This document shows, piece after piece, positions 8,944-19,898 of a stretch of 46,204 bases of DNA. A program made the position numbers and the translations under genes. Position 1 is the first letter of the stretch, and each line of letters starts with the position of its first letter. Below the pieces are notes generated by a model. The model was not told the DNA's origin and made no database searches. It was given only the letters and a program-made list of their open reading frames with translations. Where the stretch lies: the NCBI GenBank assembly GCA_937936275.1, contig CALHCJ010000042.1, positions 1 through 46,204 on the forward strand. The letters are read 5' to 3'. The stretch comes from an uncultured Flavobacteriaceae bacterium. GTDB lineage: Bacteria; Bacteroidota; Bacteroidia; Flavobacteriales; Flavobacteriaceae.

Positions 8944-9690
8944 ATGAAAACTATTCTTCGTTTAGTGATCATTCTATTGCTCACTATTTCTTGCCATCAA
9001 GATAAAAAGTCAGAAACTGGCGTATCCATTAAAAAGCGAGTTTTACCCAAACTAGAACCAAATCGTTATAACGTCGCTTTTCTTATTATGGATGGCACAT
9101 ACAATACCGAATTTACCGCACCGTTCGATATTTTTCAACACACCCAGTATCGCAAGAATATTAAGGCTATGAATACGTTCACCGTGGCAAATACTCTAGA
9201 ACCTATTAGCACTTTTGAAGGTGTTAGAATACTACCTGATTTCGATTACACCACTGATGAACTTCCGGCGATTGATATTCTTGTTGTTCCGAGCGCAGAA
9301 CACCACCTTGATAGTGATTTAGACGATGTAGCCCTGATCAATTTTATCAAAGAAGTAGATAAGGATGCACTTTTTATGACCAGTCATTGTGATGGCGCAT
9401 TCGTTTTGGCTAAAGCAGCTGTTTTAAATGATGTGGTATCGACCACTTTTCCTAGTGATATTGATACCTACAAAACCATGTTTCCACATCTTAAGGTCAA
9501 AGACAGTGTTCTTTTTGTTCATGATGGAAAGTATATTACCTCAGCTGGAGGTGCTAAAAGCTTTGAGGCGGCACTTTACTTATGTGAACATCTATATGGA
9601 AAAGAGATAGCCGAGTCCTTAGCGGGCGGCTTAGTCATTGATTGGAAACTTAGCGAGGTGCCTAAACTGATTGTAAGTCCTTTACCCTAG
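8944..9690 (+). CDS. DJ-1/PfpI family exported protein (GATase1-like)
   Basis: Lipobox LLTISC; DILVVPSAEHH, MTSHCDGAFVLAKAAVL nucleophile-elbow-like Cys, ITSAGGAKSFEAALYLCEHLYG. Confidence 0.82.
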   Translation: MKTILRLVIILLLTISCHQDKKSETGVSIKKRVLPKLEPNRYNVAFLIMDGTYNTEFTAPFDIFQHTQYRKNIKAMNTFTVANTLEPISTFEGVRILPDFDYTTDELPAIDILVVPSAEHHLDSDLDDVALINFIKEVDKDALFMTSHCDGAFVLAKAAVLNDVVSTTFPSDIDTYKTMFPHLKVKDSVLFVHDGKYITSAGGAKSFEAALYLCEHLYGKEIAESLAGGLVIDWKLSEVPKLIVSPLP

Positions 9691-9692
9691 GA

Positions 9693-11087
9693 TTAAGGAG
9701 CATCTTCAAAATACTTCTTCATCAGTTTGTTAAATTCTGGAGTAATTCGAAGCAGCGCGGTATGATTCAATTCGTACAGTTCAGTTTTATTACTGTATCC
9801 CATTTTCAGAAGTTCTTCAAGATAAAAAAGAGCGGTGCCAAAATCTTCAACTCTTGAACTATTTGAAATTACCTTGAGATAAGGTTTTGGGTTCTGAGCA
9901 TCGGTAATTGTATTCACCATCCATAGAAAAGTCAAAGCCTCTTCGTCTACAATAGAGGTTGCCTTGATAGCGTCAATATTATCTGCAATTAAGGCATTCA
10001 AAAAGCTTTTCAAGCGCGCCGCCATCTGCTTCTCAAAAATATTCTTACCCTTTTCGTATTTGGTGAGTTCTTCCATTTGAAATTTCCACCAACCCAGATT
10101 ATTATAATTATAAGTAATTACATCTTCCTCTAGATAATATACATAATCCTCTTTGATCAAATTTTCTTTAAAAAATGCAGCATTTTGACTTCTAGTATAA
10201 GTCTTAAATAATTTGGTTTTTCGAAGCGTTTTTAAACTCGATTTGAGAGAATCAACATTCTTAAAAGGACGAAAAATATTCATGGTCTCCAGTAACAATG
10301 CTTGTGCCATAAGCGGCTTATTTTCAGTGACCAATACATTTGTTTCCCCTAAACTTTTGAGATAGGCGGTATCGATTAATTCCTCATTTCTAGGTTCGTC
10401 TCCCTTGGCCATTGCGGCTAAGGTGAAAACGTTCAAAGCTTTTTTTAAATAATCGGACGATGGCCATTCTACACCACCTTCAAAAATCAAAAGTTGGTGG
10501 GGAAATTTTAAATTATTTAGAAGCTTTCTCGAAGATAGCATGGTTCTGTAATTATAGTCCTCTTTACCTACAATTCCTATAAAATGAAATGGTCTTTTAC
10601 TACTGAGCACCTCTGCATTGGCTAACGCTGAACCGCATGAGATAACACCTCTAATTTCCTTTATGAAAGTGGGTAGTAAAGAAGCCATTCTGGCTCCGGC
10701 CCCAAAGCCCCCTGTATAAATTCTACTCTTTTTGATTGGTAAAATAGAATAAACCCGATTTAACATTCTACTCGAAATCAACACGTTTTTGGAAAGCGCT
10801 AAAGTGTCTTGAATATTATTGGATGCTGCCAAAATATAACCTTCTTTTTCCGCCGCTTCTCTAAACATACTGACCACTCGCTTACCGCGACCTTGCATAT
10901 CAAAGACAAGAACCACTGGCCATTCTTTGGTCATGTCAAAATCGGTTGGAAGATAAAGCGAAAAGCTTTCTTTGATGGAGTCATTAACTGCAACTTCATC
11001 AATAACACTTCCCTTTTTAAGCGTCAATTGCTGTGCAAAACCACAAAACGAAAAAGACAGGAAAAGAAGTACTAATTTATTTTTCAT
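9693..11087 (-). CDS. exported alpha/beta hydrolase-like protein
   Basis: Start at MKNKLVLLFLSFSFCGFAQ; WPVVLVFDMQGRGKRV ... IYTGGFGAGARMAS; long C-terminal extension. Confidence 0.7.
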   Translation of the reverse strand: MKNKLVLLFLSFSFCGFAQQLTLKKGSVIDEVAVNDSIKESFSLYLPTDFDMTKEWPVVLVFDMQGRGKRVVSMFREAAEKEGYILAASNNIQDTLALSKNVLISSRMLNRVYSILPIKKSRIYTGGFGAGARMASLLPTFIKEIRGVISCGSALANAEVLSSKRPFHFIGIVGKEDYNYRTMLSSRKLLNNLKFPHQLLIFEGGVEWPSSDYLKKALNVFTLAAMAKGDEPRNEELIDTAYLKSLGETNVLVTENKPLMAQALLLETMNIFRPFKNVDSLKSSLKTLRKTKLFKTYTRSQNAAFFKENLIKEDYVYYLEEDVITYNYNNLGWWKFQMEELTKYEKGKNIFEKQMAARLKSFLNALIADNIDAIKATSIVDEEALTFLWMVNTITDAQNPKPYLKVISNSSRVEDFGTALFYLEELLKMGYSNKTELYELNHTALLRITPEFNKLMKKYFEDAP

Positions 11088-11190
11088 ATGACAAACAAAC
11101 ATCAAAAATCTAGCCAAACATTGAGCTATGATAAAGTTACCCATTTAAACCCGGCTAAAAGATGACTTATAGTAACGATTTATCAGAAAA

Positions 11191-12015
11191 TCATTCTCCG
11201 ATTGCCCCCATTTCGACACCTTCAGAATAGGCAACCTTAATATTGTTAGCGTTAAATGCTTTCTTAATTACTTTGTTCGATTCAAAAACTACAGCCCAAT
11301 AATCATCAGGCTCAACGTAGGGTCGAACTAAAAGTTGAACATTATGGCTATCAAAATTCTCAATTCCAACATCAGGTATGGGATCTTTTAAAACTTTTGG
11401 AAGTTCAAGTAATGCATCAATGATAATCTGTTTTACTCTCGGAAAACTTTCATCGTATGGCATGGTCACCGACAACTCTAGACGAATTTTGCCTTTTTCA
11501 GAAAAATTCGTCACAACTGATTCAGTAATCATCGAATTAGGAATAATTAATATTTTGTTGCCTGGTGTGAGTACATCTGTGCTGAAAATTCCTATCTCTT
11601 CTACACGTCCGAACTTCTCATCTAACTGAATCCAATCTCCAATTTTATATGGTTTTAATGTTAAAATCAATATTCCAGATGCAAAATTACCAAGGCTGCC
11701 CTGAAGTGCCATTCCGATGGCAAAACCTGCTGCTGCCAAAATTGCAACTAAACCTGTAAGATCTGCACCAATGATTGAAGCAATCGCAAAAAGTACAGCT
11801 CCTTTTAAAATTACGGTAGCAGTTGAACCAATGAAGGGTCTTAACGTTTCGGAGAAACCTGATTTTTCCAAAGCTAAACCCAATAATTTTACTAACTTTT
11901 TAACAATCTTAAATCCAATCCAAAGTATAACTCCGGCAAGTAAAATTTTAGGCAAGAAGAATACCATTTTGTCAATGGCGATTTGAAGATACTCGTTGAG
12001 TTTATCCATTTCCAT
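11191..12015 (-). CDS. small-conductance mechanosensitive channel, MscS family
   Basis: AAAGFAIGMALQGSLGNFASGILIL pore helix; KPYKIGDWI...GRVEEIGIFSTDVLTPGNKILIIPNSMI. Confidence 0.95.
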   Translation of the reverse strand: MEMDKLNEYLQIAIDKMVFFLPKILLAGVILWIGFKIVKKLVKLLGLALEKSGFSETLRPFIGSTATVILKGAVLFAIASIIGADLTGLVAILAAAGFAIGMALQGSLGNFASGILILTLKPYKIGDWIQLDEKFGRVEEIGIFSTDVLTPGNKILIIPNSMITESVVTNFSEKGKIRLELSVTMPYDESFPRVKQIIIDALLELPKVLKDPIPDVGIENFDSHNVQLLVRPYVEPDDYWAVVFESNKVIKKAFNANNIKVAYSEGVEMGAIGE

Positions 12016-12064
12016 ACCCTAAATAAAGAATAAAATCTTTTAACTACAAATCAGGATGGGCATT

Positions 12065-13651
12065 TTAAGACTGTGACTTAATAGCTTTTTTATATTTCAA
12101 TAACTCTTCTTTCACTTTCGATAAAAGTAAAAATAGACCAATCATATTGGGTACTAGCATCGCGAAAATCATAGCATCTGAAAAGAGTGTAACAGAGTCT
12201 AAAGTAGCGGCTGCACCTATAACCACAAAGAGACAGAATATAATTTTATAGACATACTCGGTCTTCTTACCTCTTCCGAAAAGAAATGACCACGCCTGAT
12301 GACCATAATAAGACCACGATATCATTGAAGAAAAAGCAAATAAAATTACTGCAAATGAGAGTAAATACGGAAACCAAGAAATACCACTTCTAAGCGCATT
12401 GGAGGTTAGCACTACCCCTTGTGCATCATTGATTTGAGCTCCTATCACTATCTGACCTGTGATGATTAAAACCAAGGCCGTCATAGTACAAATTACCACA
12501 GTATCGATAAAGGGTTCAAGTAAAGCCACTAAACCTTCGCTAGCTGCATATTTTGTTTTTACTGCAGAATGCGCAATTGAAGCAGAGCCAATGCCAGCTT
12601 CGTTAGAGAAAGCGGCTCTCTTAAAACCTTGAATAAGAACCCCGATAAAACCACCAGCGATTCCTTCGGGTTTGAATGCACCTTCATATATAGCTATGAA
12701 AGCATCTGGGATACTTTGAAAATTGATACCTAATATAGTTAATACCGCTAAGACATATAGTAGTACCATTGCGGGTACAATCTTGTCTGTAACTTTGGCA
12801 ATCTTTTTGATGCCTCCAATAATTACAACTCCAACTAAAATTGACATTATCAAACCAAAAAGCCAACCTTTGCCATGTACAAAACTATGTTCCTCACCCG
12901 TCACATATTCGAAAAGTTGAAAAGCTTGATTTACTTGAAACATATTTCCTCCTCCAAAAGATCCACCAATGCACATCATAGCAAAAACTATGGCTAATAC
13001 CTTCCCAAGTTTTTTTAATCCCTTTTCTTCAAGCCCTTTGGAGAGATAATACATCGGCCCTCCAAAAACCCGTCCATTATCATCAATTTCACGGTATTTT
13101 ACTCCCAAAGTACATTCGACAAACTTTGATGCCATTCCCAAAAAACCAACAAGAATCATCCAAAATGTAGCACCAGCACCTCCAATCGACAATGCGATGG
13201 CAACTCCAGCAATATTACCCAAACCAACCGTTGCAGATAAAGCAGCGGTAAGCGCTTGAAAATGAGTCACCTCACCATCTGTATCTTCTTTTCTAGTGGT
13301 ATCAACGTCTTCTTTTTGTGAAGTGTTTTCCTCAATCATGTTTGAAGATGGCAAGGCTTCTAGGTGATCATATTTTCCTTGAACAATGCGTATAGCAGTT
13401 TTAAAACCTGTGAAGTTTATGCCCCTAAAATAAATAGTAAAAATACTGGCTCCTGTAATCAAAACAATTAATACCCAAGGAACACCAACATCATTCGTAA
13501 TAGGAATTTGCGCAAAAATCGCATCCACAAACCAACCTGTTGCCCTTTCAAATTTTTCATTTATTTGATCATCTAGAGAATATTGTTTTTGTAAAAGATT
13601 TGTGAATAGAAAAAAGATTAAGAACCGAACCATTTTAGTTTTAATCCTCAA
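12065..13651 (-). CDS. sodium:alanine symporter family protein (AGCS)
   Basis: TALSATVGLGNIAGVAIALSIGGAGATFWM; FSNEAGIGSASIAHSAVKT; ISWSYYGHQAWSFLFG. Confidence 0.94.
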   Translation of the reverse strand: MRIKTKMVRFLIFFLFTNLLQKQYSLDDQINEKFERATGWFVDAIFAQIPITNDVGVPWVLIVLITGASIFTIYFRGINFTGFKTAIRIVQGKYDHLEALPSSNMIEENTSQKEDVDTTRKEDTDGEVTHFQALTAALSATVGLGNIAGVAIALSIGGAGATFWMILVGFLGMASKFVECTLGVKYREIDDNGRVFGGPMYYLSKGLEEKGLKKLGKVLAIVFAMMCIGGSFGGGNMFQVNQAFQLFEYVTGEEHSFVHGKGWLFGLIMSILVGVVIIGGIKKIAKVTDKIVPAMVLLYVLAVLTILGINFQSIPDAFIAIYEGAFKPEGIAGGFIGVLIQGFKRAAFSNEAGIGSASIAHSAVKTKYAASEGLVALLEPFIDTVVICTMTALVLIITGQIVIGAQINDAQGVVLTSNALRSGISWFPYLLSFAVILFAFSSMISWSYYGHQAWSFLFGRGKKTEYVYKIIFCLFVVIGAAATLDSVTLFSDAMIFAMLVPNMIGLFLLLSKVKEELLKYKKAIKSQS

Positions 13652-13730
13652 TATCTCTGCTATTTTATAAATTCAAAAGCTTACGTATTGGTTAAAATTT
13701 CTATCGGTCTAGTGAACCATAAACTTAAAT

Positions 13731-14855
13731 TTACTTTTTGCTAGTGGGTTTTACCGTAGCGTATTTTAATAGATCATTCTCAATTGCATATTGAATCAAT
13801 TGATTCTTTCCGGCTGATCCGCTAATATGCAGTGCCTTTTTAATTTGGTAAATATGCGTTTGAAAACCATCAACGCTAATATGCATCGACTCAGCTATTT
13901 CTGTATAAGACTTTTCATTTCCAAAAATTCCTAAATTTCCTAAAACTTCCTTCTGTCGCTCAGAGAGTTCTATTTTGCTTGCTTCTGTTAATGCATTATT
14001 TTCTAGTGTCAATCTTGAAATAGTATCTAAATGACTATCATTTGCAAGCTGCAACCTTGTTCTTTCTTCTTCTAGTTTGGTCTTGGCAATTAAAATCTCT
14101 TCCAATAAAGATTGCTTCTCCTCTTTTTCAGATAAAAACTTCCAACTATACAATAGGATAGAGAATAACAGAATAAATAAAAATTTAAATGAAATTGCAC
14201 TGATAGTACCCAAAAGGATCCAGGTAGGCTGCGATATAAAATTTGGTATGTGTTCAATAGGCACAATTCTATGTGTTACCGCACTTACAATAAGCACAAA
14301 AAGTGCAAAACAAGGTAGAATCATAAAACGCATACTCCTACTGTTAAAGGCCTTATTTAAAGCACTGAGCAACTCAAACGCAACTACAATTGAAATGGGA
14401 ATATCGATGAGCCAAATCAAAGAATTGTTTATACGAGTATTGGTGTACGAGGTAGCGAAAAACACGAACACTAGCATACCCATTACTCCCATGTAGATAT
14501 AAATAAATTGTCTTTCGGAAAATCGATCGACTATTTGAATAATCAGTGATCGTCGACCTTTATATTCTATGGATGGTAATGAGAGTATAATAAAAAGAGA
14601 ATTCAAGAGGGAAACTAGTACCCCTGAATAAATCAAAAACCTACTATCAGGAGACCCTTTAAAGTAGCCAACCACTATTAAATTTAAAAACGCCCCAAGG
14701 CCCCAAATGAAAATAGCGAAACCGAACCACATGATACCATTGATCTCAGTTACTCTCGCTACGTGTTTTTTTTCTTTTTTATAAATACGTTGAATGACAA
14801 TAGCGGTAATCAAACAAACGATTGCTGTTATAGCGTATTCTAAAATAATTTGCAT
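13731..14855 (-). CDS. membrane-bound LuxR-type HTH regulator
   Basis: Seven-TM-like N-terminal half, coiled region, C-terminal LSERQKEVLGNLGIFGNEKSYTEIAESMHISVDGFQTHIYQIKKALHI. Confidence 0.75.
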   Translation of the reverse strand: MQIILEYAITAIVCLITAIVIQRIYKKEKKHVARVTEINGIMWFGFAIFIWGLGAFLNLIVVGYFKGSPDSRFLIYSGVLVSLLNSLFIILSLPSIEYKGRRSLIIQIVDRFSERQFIYIYMGVMGMLVFVFFATSYTNTRINNSLIWLIDIPISIVVAFELLSALNKAFNSRSMRFMILPCFALFVLIVSAVTHRIVPIEHIPNFISQPTWILLGTISAISFKFLFILLFSILLYSWKFLSEKEEKQSLLEEILIAKTKLEEERTRLQLANDSHLDTISRLTLENNALTEASKIELSERQKEVLGNLGIFGNEKSYTEIAESMHISVDGFQTHIYQIKKALHISGSAGKNQLIQYAIENDLLKYATVKPTSKK

Positions 14856-14975
14856 CTCCTCTAGTTATCGTTTTAAAATTAATTAAAATTCGGTCGATAC
14901 TATTACTTAAGCAATGCTTAACTAGAGAGCATTCTAAGATTAAAAGAACAATGTTAATCTACCTTACACAATTAC

Positions 14976-15428
14976 TTATGTCATTTCTTTAAGAATAGGA
15001 GCATTTGAAACCACATTCGATAAAATGATGTGGGTTCTTGTCTCGCCATATTGAATAAGCTTGTCAATGAACTTTTCTAAATGAAACTGATCTTTTAAAA
15101 CAACCTCCATAATAATATTCTCATTCCCAGTAATACGATAGCAATTTATTACTTCTTTGAAGGTGACTACGGTCACTAAAAAAGGTTTGAGTTTTCCCAT
15201 AAAAGCGCGCAGGGTAATTATTGCTTTCAGCTGATGCCCTGTCTTGGCATGTGATACTTTTGCAGTGTACCCTTGAATAATTTCCATATCTTCCATTTTC
15301 TTGATACGCTCTGCAACGGCAGGGGGTGTCAACCCGACTTGCCTACCAATTTCAGCGAAGGAAGCGCGTGCATTTTCTTGAAGACTATTCAGTATCTTCC
15401 AATTCAACATATCGATCTTATCATTCAT
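14976..15428 (-). CDS. Lrp/AsnC family transcriptional regulator
   Basis: Start at MNDKIDMLNWKILNSLQENARASFAEIGRQVGLTPPAVAERIKKMEDMEIIQGY. Confidence 0.93.
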   Translation of the reverse strand: MNDKIDMLNWKILNSLQENARASFAEIGRQVGLTPPAVAERIKKMEDMEIIQGYTAKVSHAKTGHQLKAIITLRAFMGKLKPFLVTVVTFKEVINCYRITGNENIIMEVVLKDQFHLEKFIDKLIQYGETRTHIILSNVVSNAPILKEMT

Positions 15429-15541
15429 AATAATTATACATATATATTTAATAATCAAAAGATAAATTAAGATTATACTTTTGATTCTAAATAACAATAT
15501 ACTGATTTGGTAGTAACTTTAATAAAAATTTTGTTGCAAAA

Positions 15542-15940
15542 ATGTCTTCAAAAAACTTAGGTTCTGTACCTGTTTACCAAAAAGCGCAGTCGCTATATGA
15601 ACTGAGTAGTCATCTGGTATCTTATATTTCTTTCAACAAAGATTTGGTAAAATTATATAACTCGACTAGCCTTCGTGATAGCATAGCAACTTCAATTTTA
15701 ACTGATGCCAAACTCATTGCAACCCACATTACAGAAGCCATTTCTTCAAAGTCATATAAAGACCGACTTCAAAACGCTAGCTTCGTGAATATCATGATTC
15801 GAAACCTCAACTCATATTGCATAGGTTTAGAAAAAGACGGTGTAAAAGAAAAAGAGTATTTGCAACTTTTGCGACATGAGTTAAAAAGTTTTAGAAGTAC
15901 TTTCAAAAAATGGAGAGGCTCTTTGCCAAATCTTGACTGA
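15542..15940 (+). CDS. hypothetical helical protein (four-helix-bundle-like)
   Basis: 132-aa ORF with helical composition; PVYQKAQSLYELSSHLVSYI resembles four-helix/S23-type families. Confidence 0.55.
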   Translation: MSSKNLGSVPVYQKAQSLYELSSHLVSYISFNKDLVKLYNSTSLRDSIATSILTDAKLIATHITEAISSKSYKDRLQNASFVNIMIRNLNSYCIGLEKDGVKEKEYLQLLRHELKSFRSTFKKWRGSLPNLD

Positions 15941-16056
15941 GATATTGGTTTCAATCCATCTCAGATTTCTAAATTGTGCTTTAGTATGCAAAATCACATA
16001 ATTCGTTGTGTTTGATGTATTAATTGTTCTAATTTTAGGGACTGAAAATACCGCTT

Positions 16057-16908
16057 TTGAAAACTACAATCCTTATCAATTGTCCAGACCAGCCCGGTAT
16101 TGTTTGTGCTGTTACCGGTTTTATCCACTCGAACGGGGGCAACATCATTTATTTAGATCAACACGTTGACAAACAAGCTGATGTCTTCTTTATGCGCTTA
16201 GAAAGTGATTTTGACACTAGTAAATTCTCTTTGTCTGCCTTTAAAATCGAATTTGAAAAAGCGCTATCGCAACCTTATCAAATGAAATGGCGTCTTTATT
16301 CGGATGAGGTACGACCTAAAATGGCATTATTTGTATCAAAATACAATCACTGTTTGTACGATCTTTTGACGCGCTATAAATCAGGTGAACTGAAGGTGAA
16401 CATACCGTTTATCGTAAGTAACCATCCAGATTTAAGCTATATTGCTGATCAATTTGGTATCCCATTTCATCACATTATCGTAACAAAAGAAACAAAAGCT
16501 GCTGCTGAGCAAGAGCAGCTGGCTTTACTAAAGAGGTATAACATCGACTTTGTGGTATTGGCTCGCTACATGCAAATTATTAGTTCGAATTTTATTAAGC
16601 ATTATCCAAATAAAATTATCAATATTCATCATTCTTTCTTACCTGCATTTGCTGGGGCTAAACCTTATCACGCAGCTTTTGAAAGAGGTGTCAAAATAAT
16701 TGGAGCAACTAGTCATTATGTTACCGAAGATCTTGATGCTGGACCAATTATTGAACAAGATGTAACTACCGTGACCCATGCGCATAGCATTAAAGACTTT
16801 ATTACAAAAGGAAGAGATTTAGAGAAAATTGTTTTATCAAGAGCGGTAAGGTTGCACGTAGAGGGAAAAACTATGGTCTACAATAACAAAACCGTTATCT
16901 TCACTTAA
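16057..16908 (+). CDS. purU: formyltetrahydrofolate deformylase
   Basis: CPDQPGIVCAVTGFI ACT domain; INIHHSFLPAFAGAKPYHAAFERGVKIIGATSHYVTEDLDAGPIIEQD; TTG start. Confidence 0.95.
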   Translation: MKTTILINCPDQPGIVCAVTGFIHSNGGNIIYLDQHVDKQADVFFMRLESDFDTSKFSLSAFKIEFEKALSQPYQMKWRLYSDEVRPKMALFVSKYNHCLYDLLTRYKSGELKVNIPFIVSNHPDLSYIADQFGIPFHHIIVTKETKAAAEQEQLALLKRYNIDFVVLARYMQIISSNFIKHYPNKIINIHHSFLPAFAGAKPYHAAFERGVKIIGATSHYVTEDLDAGPIIEQDVTTVTHAHSIKDFITKGRDLEKIVLSRAVRLHVEGKTMVYNNKTVIFT

Positions 16909-17008
16909 AACCTTTATACTACTACTTTTATATCGCTTCGAGAAAATACGATAGATCCTTGTATTTCGTTCTAGAATAAAAGTGATACTTGATCATTAAA
17001 TTTGAAAC

Positions 17009-17713
17009 ATGAAAAAAATAGTTTTAGCTATCCTGATATTCCAATTGGTGGCTTGTGGTGAACTTCAACAAGTCGTCAATCAGTTACCACAGGGCTCATC
17101 TGGCATAGGAACCTTAGATATTGCGGCTGGCTTAAGAGAAGCTTTAGATTTGGGTATTGATAAGCAAGTTTCTAAATTAACTCAAGAAGATGGATTTTTC
17201 AAAAATGATTTAGTAAAGATTTTACTACCAGACGAACTGAGAAGAGTAGATAAAACATTACGTGACATCGGACTAGGAAAGTTAGCAGATGAGGGACTCA
17301 AAGTACTAAATCGTGCTGCAGAAGATGCCGTAGGAGAAGCGACACCCATTTTTATAACTGCAGTTAAAGAGATCACCTTTAACGATGCAAAAAGTATTCT
17401 CTTAGGAGCTGATGACGCGGCGACAGCATACCTTACTAAGAGTACACAAGATGCGTTATACCTTAAATTCAATCCTGTGATTCAAAAATCTTTTGAAAAA
17501 GTCGGCGCCGACAAGATTTGGAACAATTTAATTACCAAATATAACAGCATCCCTTTAACTACCGATGTCAACCCTGATCTCACGGACTATGTTACACAAG
17601 AAGCGTTAAAAGGAGTTTACACGATGATTGCCCAAGAGGAAAAAGAAATTCGCACTAGAGTCTCTTCAAGATCTACGGATCTCCTCAAAAAGGTATTTGC
17701 TATGCAAGATTAA
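17009..17713 (+). CDS. DUF4197 domain-containing lipoprotein
   Basis: Lipobox LVACG; IAAGLREALDLGIDKQVSKLTQEDGFFKNDLVKILLP; NDAKSILLGADDAATAYLTKSTQDALY. Confidence 0.9.
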   Translation: MKKIVLAILIFQLVACGELQQVVNQLPQGSSGIGTLDIAAGLREALDLGIDKQVSKLTQEDGFFKNDLVKILLPDELRRVDKTLRDIGLGKLADEGLKVLNRAAEDAVGEATPIFITAVKEITFNDAKSILLGADDAATAYLTKSTQDALYLKFNPVIQKSFEKVGADKIWNNLITKYNSIPLTTDVNPDLTDYVTQEALKGVYTMIAQEEKEIRTRVSSRSTDLLKKVFAMQD

Positions 17714-17788
17714 ATTTTAACAATTCCATTGTATAGAATAATATTTTAGAGTTTACACCGTTGTATCTTAAGAACATACGAAAATTTA

Positions 17789-17878
17789 TTTGAAGGCTGC
17801 AGAACTTCAAACGGACAAATTTGAGTTAGTAATTTTTTGAGTTAGTTAGTTAAAAACCGGTGGGAGCATCGGTTTTTT
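17789..17878 (+). ncRNA. Candidate structured small RNA ending in an intrinsic terminator
   Basis: TTTGAAG-N9-CTTCAAA hairpin (17789-17811), repeated TTTGAGTTAGT (17820-17830; 17836-17846), then AAACCGGTG-GGAG-CATCGGTTTTTTTT. Confidence 0.35.
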
Positions 17879-17880
17879 TT
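17854..17880 (+). terminator. Rho-independent terminator
   Basis: AAACCGGTG/CATCGGTTT stem (one G-T wobble), GGAG loop, T8 tail. Confidence 0.8.
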
Positions 17881-18089
17881 ATTTCTAGTTGTAGGCAAAA
17901 TAATAAGCAAAAAAACCTTTATCATTGTTTTAGGATAACAAAATAACTTCACCTTGGCTTTGTATTACTCTCATCTTCGAGTTTTAAAAGGTAAACTATT
18001 ATCGGGAATTACTTTTTTTTTAACAATTCATCACATTCGATTGGATAAATTCTTAACTTATACCAAGCTAATTCAATCGTCAATCAACC

Positions 18090-19499
18090 ATGAGATTATT
18101 AGGGATACTCATCATATTCTTGTTAACGCTTTCTAAAATTTACTCTAGTGTTCCTATAGACTTAAGTGAGAGCACTACTCACATCTTGTCAGAATCTCCA
18201 AATTTTAACTCAAAAGAATACCCTTCAGTTTTTAAAACAAACGAGGGTGCTATTACGTACTCTTTTGAATTTCTAAAACCAAAACAAAAATCTTTTTTAA
18301 AAAGCCCTATATCTCTTGCAGCTCTTAATTATCAGTCAGATAAGCTCGATACACATTCTTCTGATTACAATCCTGCCATTGTCACTCCTGAACTAAACAC
18401 ATTATCCTTCTCATATCTTTATGTAGCTTTAATTGGCTTCTACATCGCCTTTATGTTACTTTTTAATAAAAAAGTAGACACCATGGCAAAAGTATTGATC
18501 AGCAGCTTTGTCTTTATTCATTCCATTTTTATACTTCATATTTTCTTAAACATTTCAAAATACCAGCTTCAGTTTCCTCATGCCTATAGGCTTTCTACTG
18601 CTTTTTCATTTTTGTACGGCCCCTTACTATACCTATATTTTAAAAGAATAACACAACAGTATAAATTTAAAAAAATCGATTTACTTCACTTTCTACCCAC
18701 TTTGATATTCATTGTTTATTTGATACCCGGATATCTAATGTCTGCGGATCAAAAACTTGAAGTAATTTTAGGCCGCGCTGAGATAGGTCGAAGCTTTTCT
18801 GACAAGACCATTATCGTTCTTAAACTGTCTTCCTTATTAGGATACGGATACTTTATTAGAAGACTATATCAACAATCAAAAAATAATTTAAATCTCAAAA
18901 AAGAAAATAAGAACTGGCAGAAAAACATCTTTGTCATACATATGTTATACGTTGTTTGTTATTTGCTTTATGGTATTCAGTTAGGAAATAACATTACCTC
19001 TGGGTTTTTGTTTCATATGCAAGTAGCGTTTATGGCTTCAATGGTGATGTACATTGGTTACTCCGCCAACGTACAACCTGCTGTCTTTAATGGATCATTC
19101 ACGCTTAAAAAACTATTTCCTAAATATAAAAAATCAGGACTCACTAAAAGCCTCTCTAGTGAATTAAAAGAAAGCCTAATTGATCTATTTGATAATGATA
19201 AGATTTATAAAGAGAGTAATATTTGTTTAGACACATTGTCTGCAAAACTAAACACAACAAGACATAATACTTCTCAAGTGATTAATGAGCATTTTCAAAT
19301 GAGTTTTCACGAATTGATAAATTCCTATCGCATACAAGAGGCAAAAGAAATTCTCAATAAAGACAGGCGAAAGAATCTTAATATCATTGACGTGGCCTAT
19401 GAAGTAGGCTACAACAACAAAGTGACATTTAACAAAGCGTTTAAAAAAGACACAAGGCTCACCCCAAGTCAATACCAACGAATGGCATTCAATTCTTAA
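18090..19499 (+). CDS. AraC-family regulator with N-terminal membrane domain
   Basis: Multiple TM helices; C-terminal LSAKLNTTRHNTSQVINEHFQMSFHELINSYRIQEAKEIL...NIIDVAYEVGYNNKVTFNKAFKKDTRLTPSQYQ. Confidence 0.9.
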   Translation: MRLLGILIIFLLTLSKIYSSVPIDLSESTTHILSESPNFNSKEYPSVFKTNEGAITYSFEFLKPKQKSFLKSPISLAALNYQSDKLDTHSSDYNPAIVTPELNTLSFSYLYVALIGFYIAFMLLFNKKVDTMAKVLISSFVFIHSIFILHIFLNISKYQLQFPHAYRLSTAFSFLYGPLLYLYFKRITQQYKFKKIDLLHFLPTLIFIVYLIPGYLMSADQKLEVILGRAEIGRSFSDKTIIVLKLSSLLGYGYFIRRLYQQSKNNLNLKKENKNWQKNIFVIHMLYVVCYLLYGIQLGNNITSGFLFHMQVAFMASMVMYIGYSANVQPAVFNGSFTLKKLFPKYKKSGLTKSLSSELKESLIDLFDNDKIYKESNICLDTLSAKLNTTRHNTSQVINEHFQMSFHELINSYRIQEAKEILNKDRRKNLNIIDVAYEVGYNNKVTFNKAFKKDTRLTPSQYQRMAFNS

Positions 19500-19898
19500 C
19501 TCTCGCAAACAACCTCTAACTGGATTACCTACTGATTCAAGAAAAGCGCTTTGTTTTCTCTCATATTCGGCGTTTCAAAAGCTAACTACCTAGGTAAGAA
19601 CAATGTAAATACGCATCGGATAAGTAAATGTTTATAGGACATTCCGGCATACTATAGAAAAGTTTCTAATTTGGTAATTCATCAATCAAATCGTAAACGG
19701 CAGTCTTGAAGGTTATACTTCTAGTAATCATTATTTTTTCTCATTTTTGGAGTAGTTATTTGAATTAGTCATCAAAACAACCCTCTCAGGGCTGCTTTTA
19801 CTTTTTATGACTTAGGTTCATCGTTTTAGAATAAATCTTTTAATCAAACGACTTATCTGTATTACGAGCCGCAGGGTAATTTAACTAAGCTCACACCT

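Noticed and set aside
16057-16908. purU start as a damaged gene because it lacks ATG
   Set aside because: TTG start gives the normal PurU N-terminus MKTTILINCPDQPG and the frame is intact
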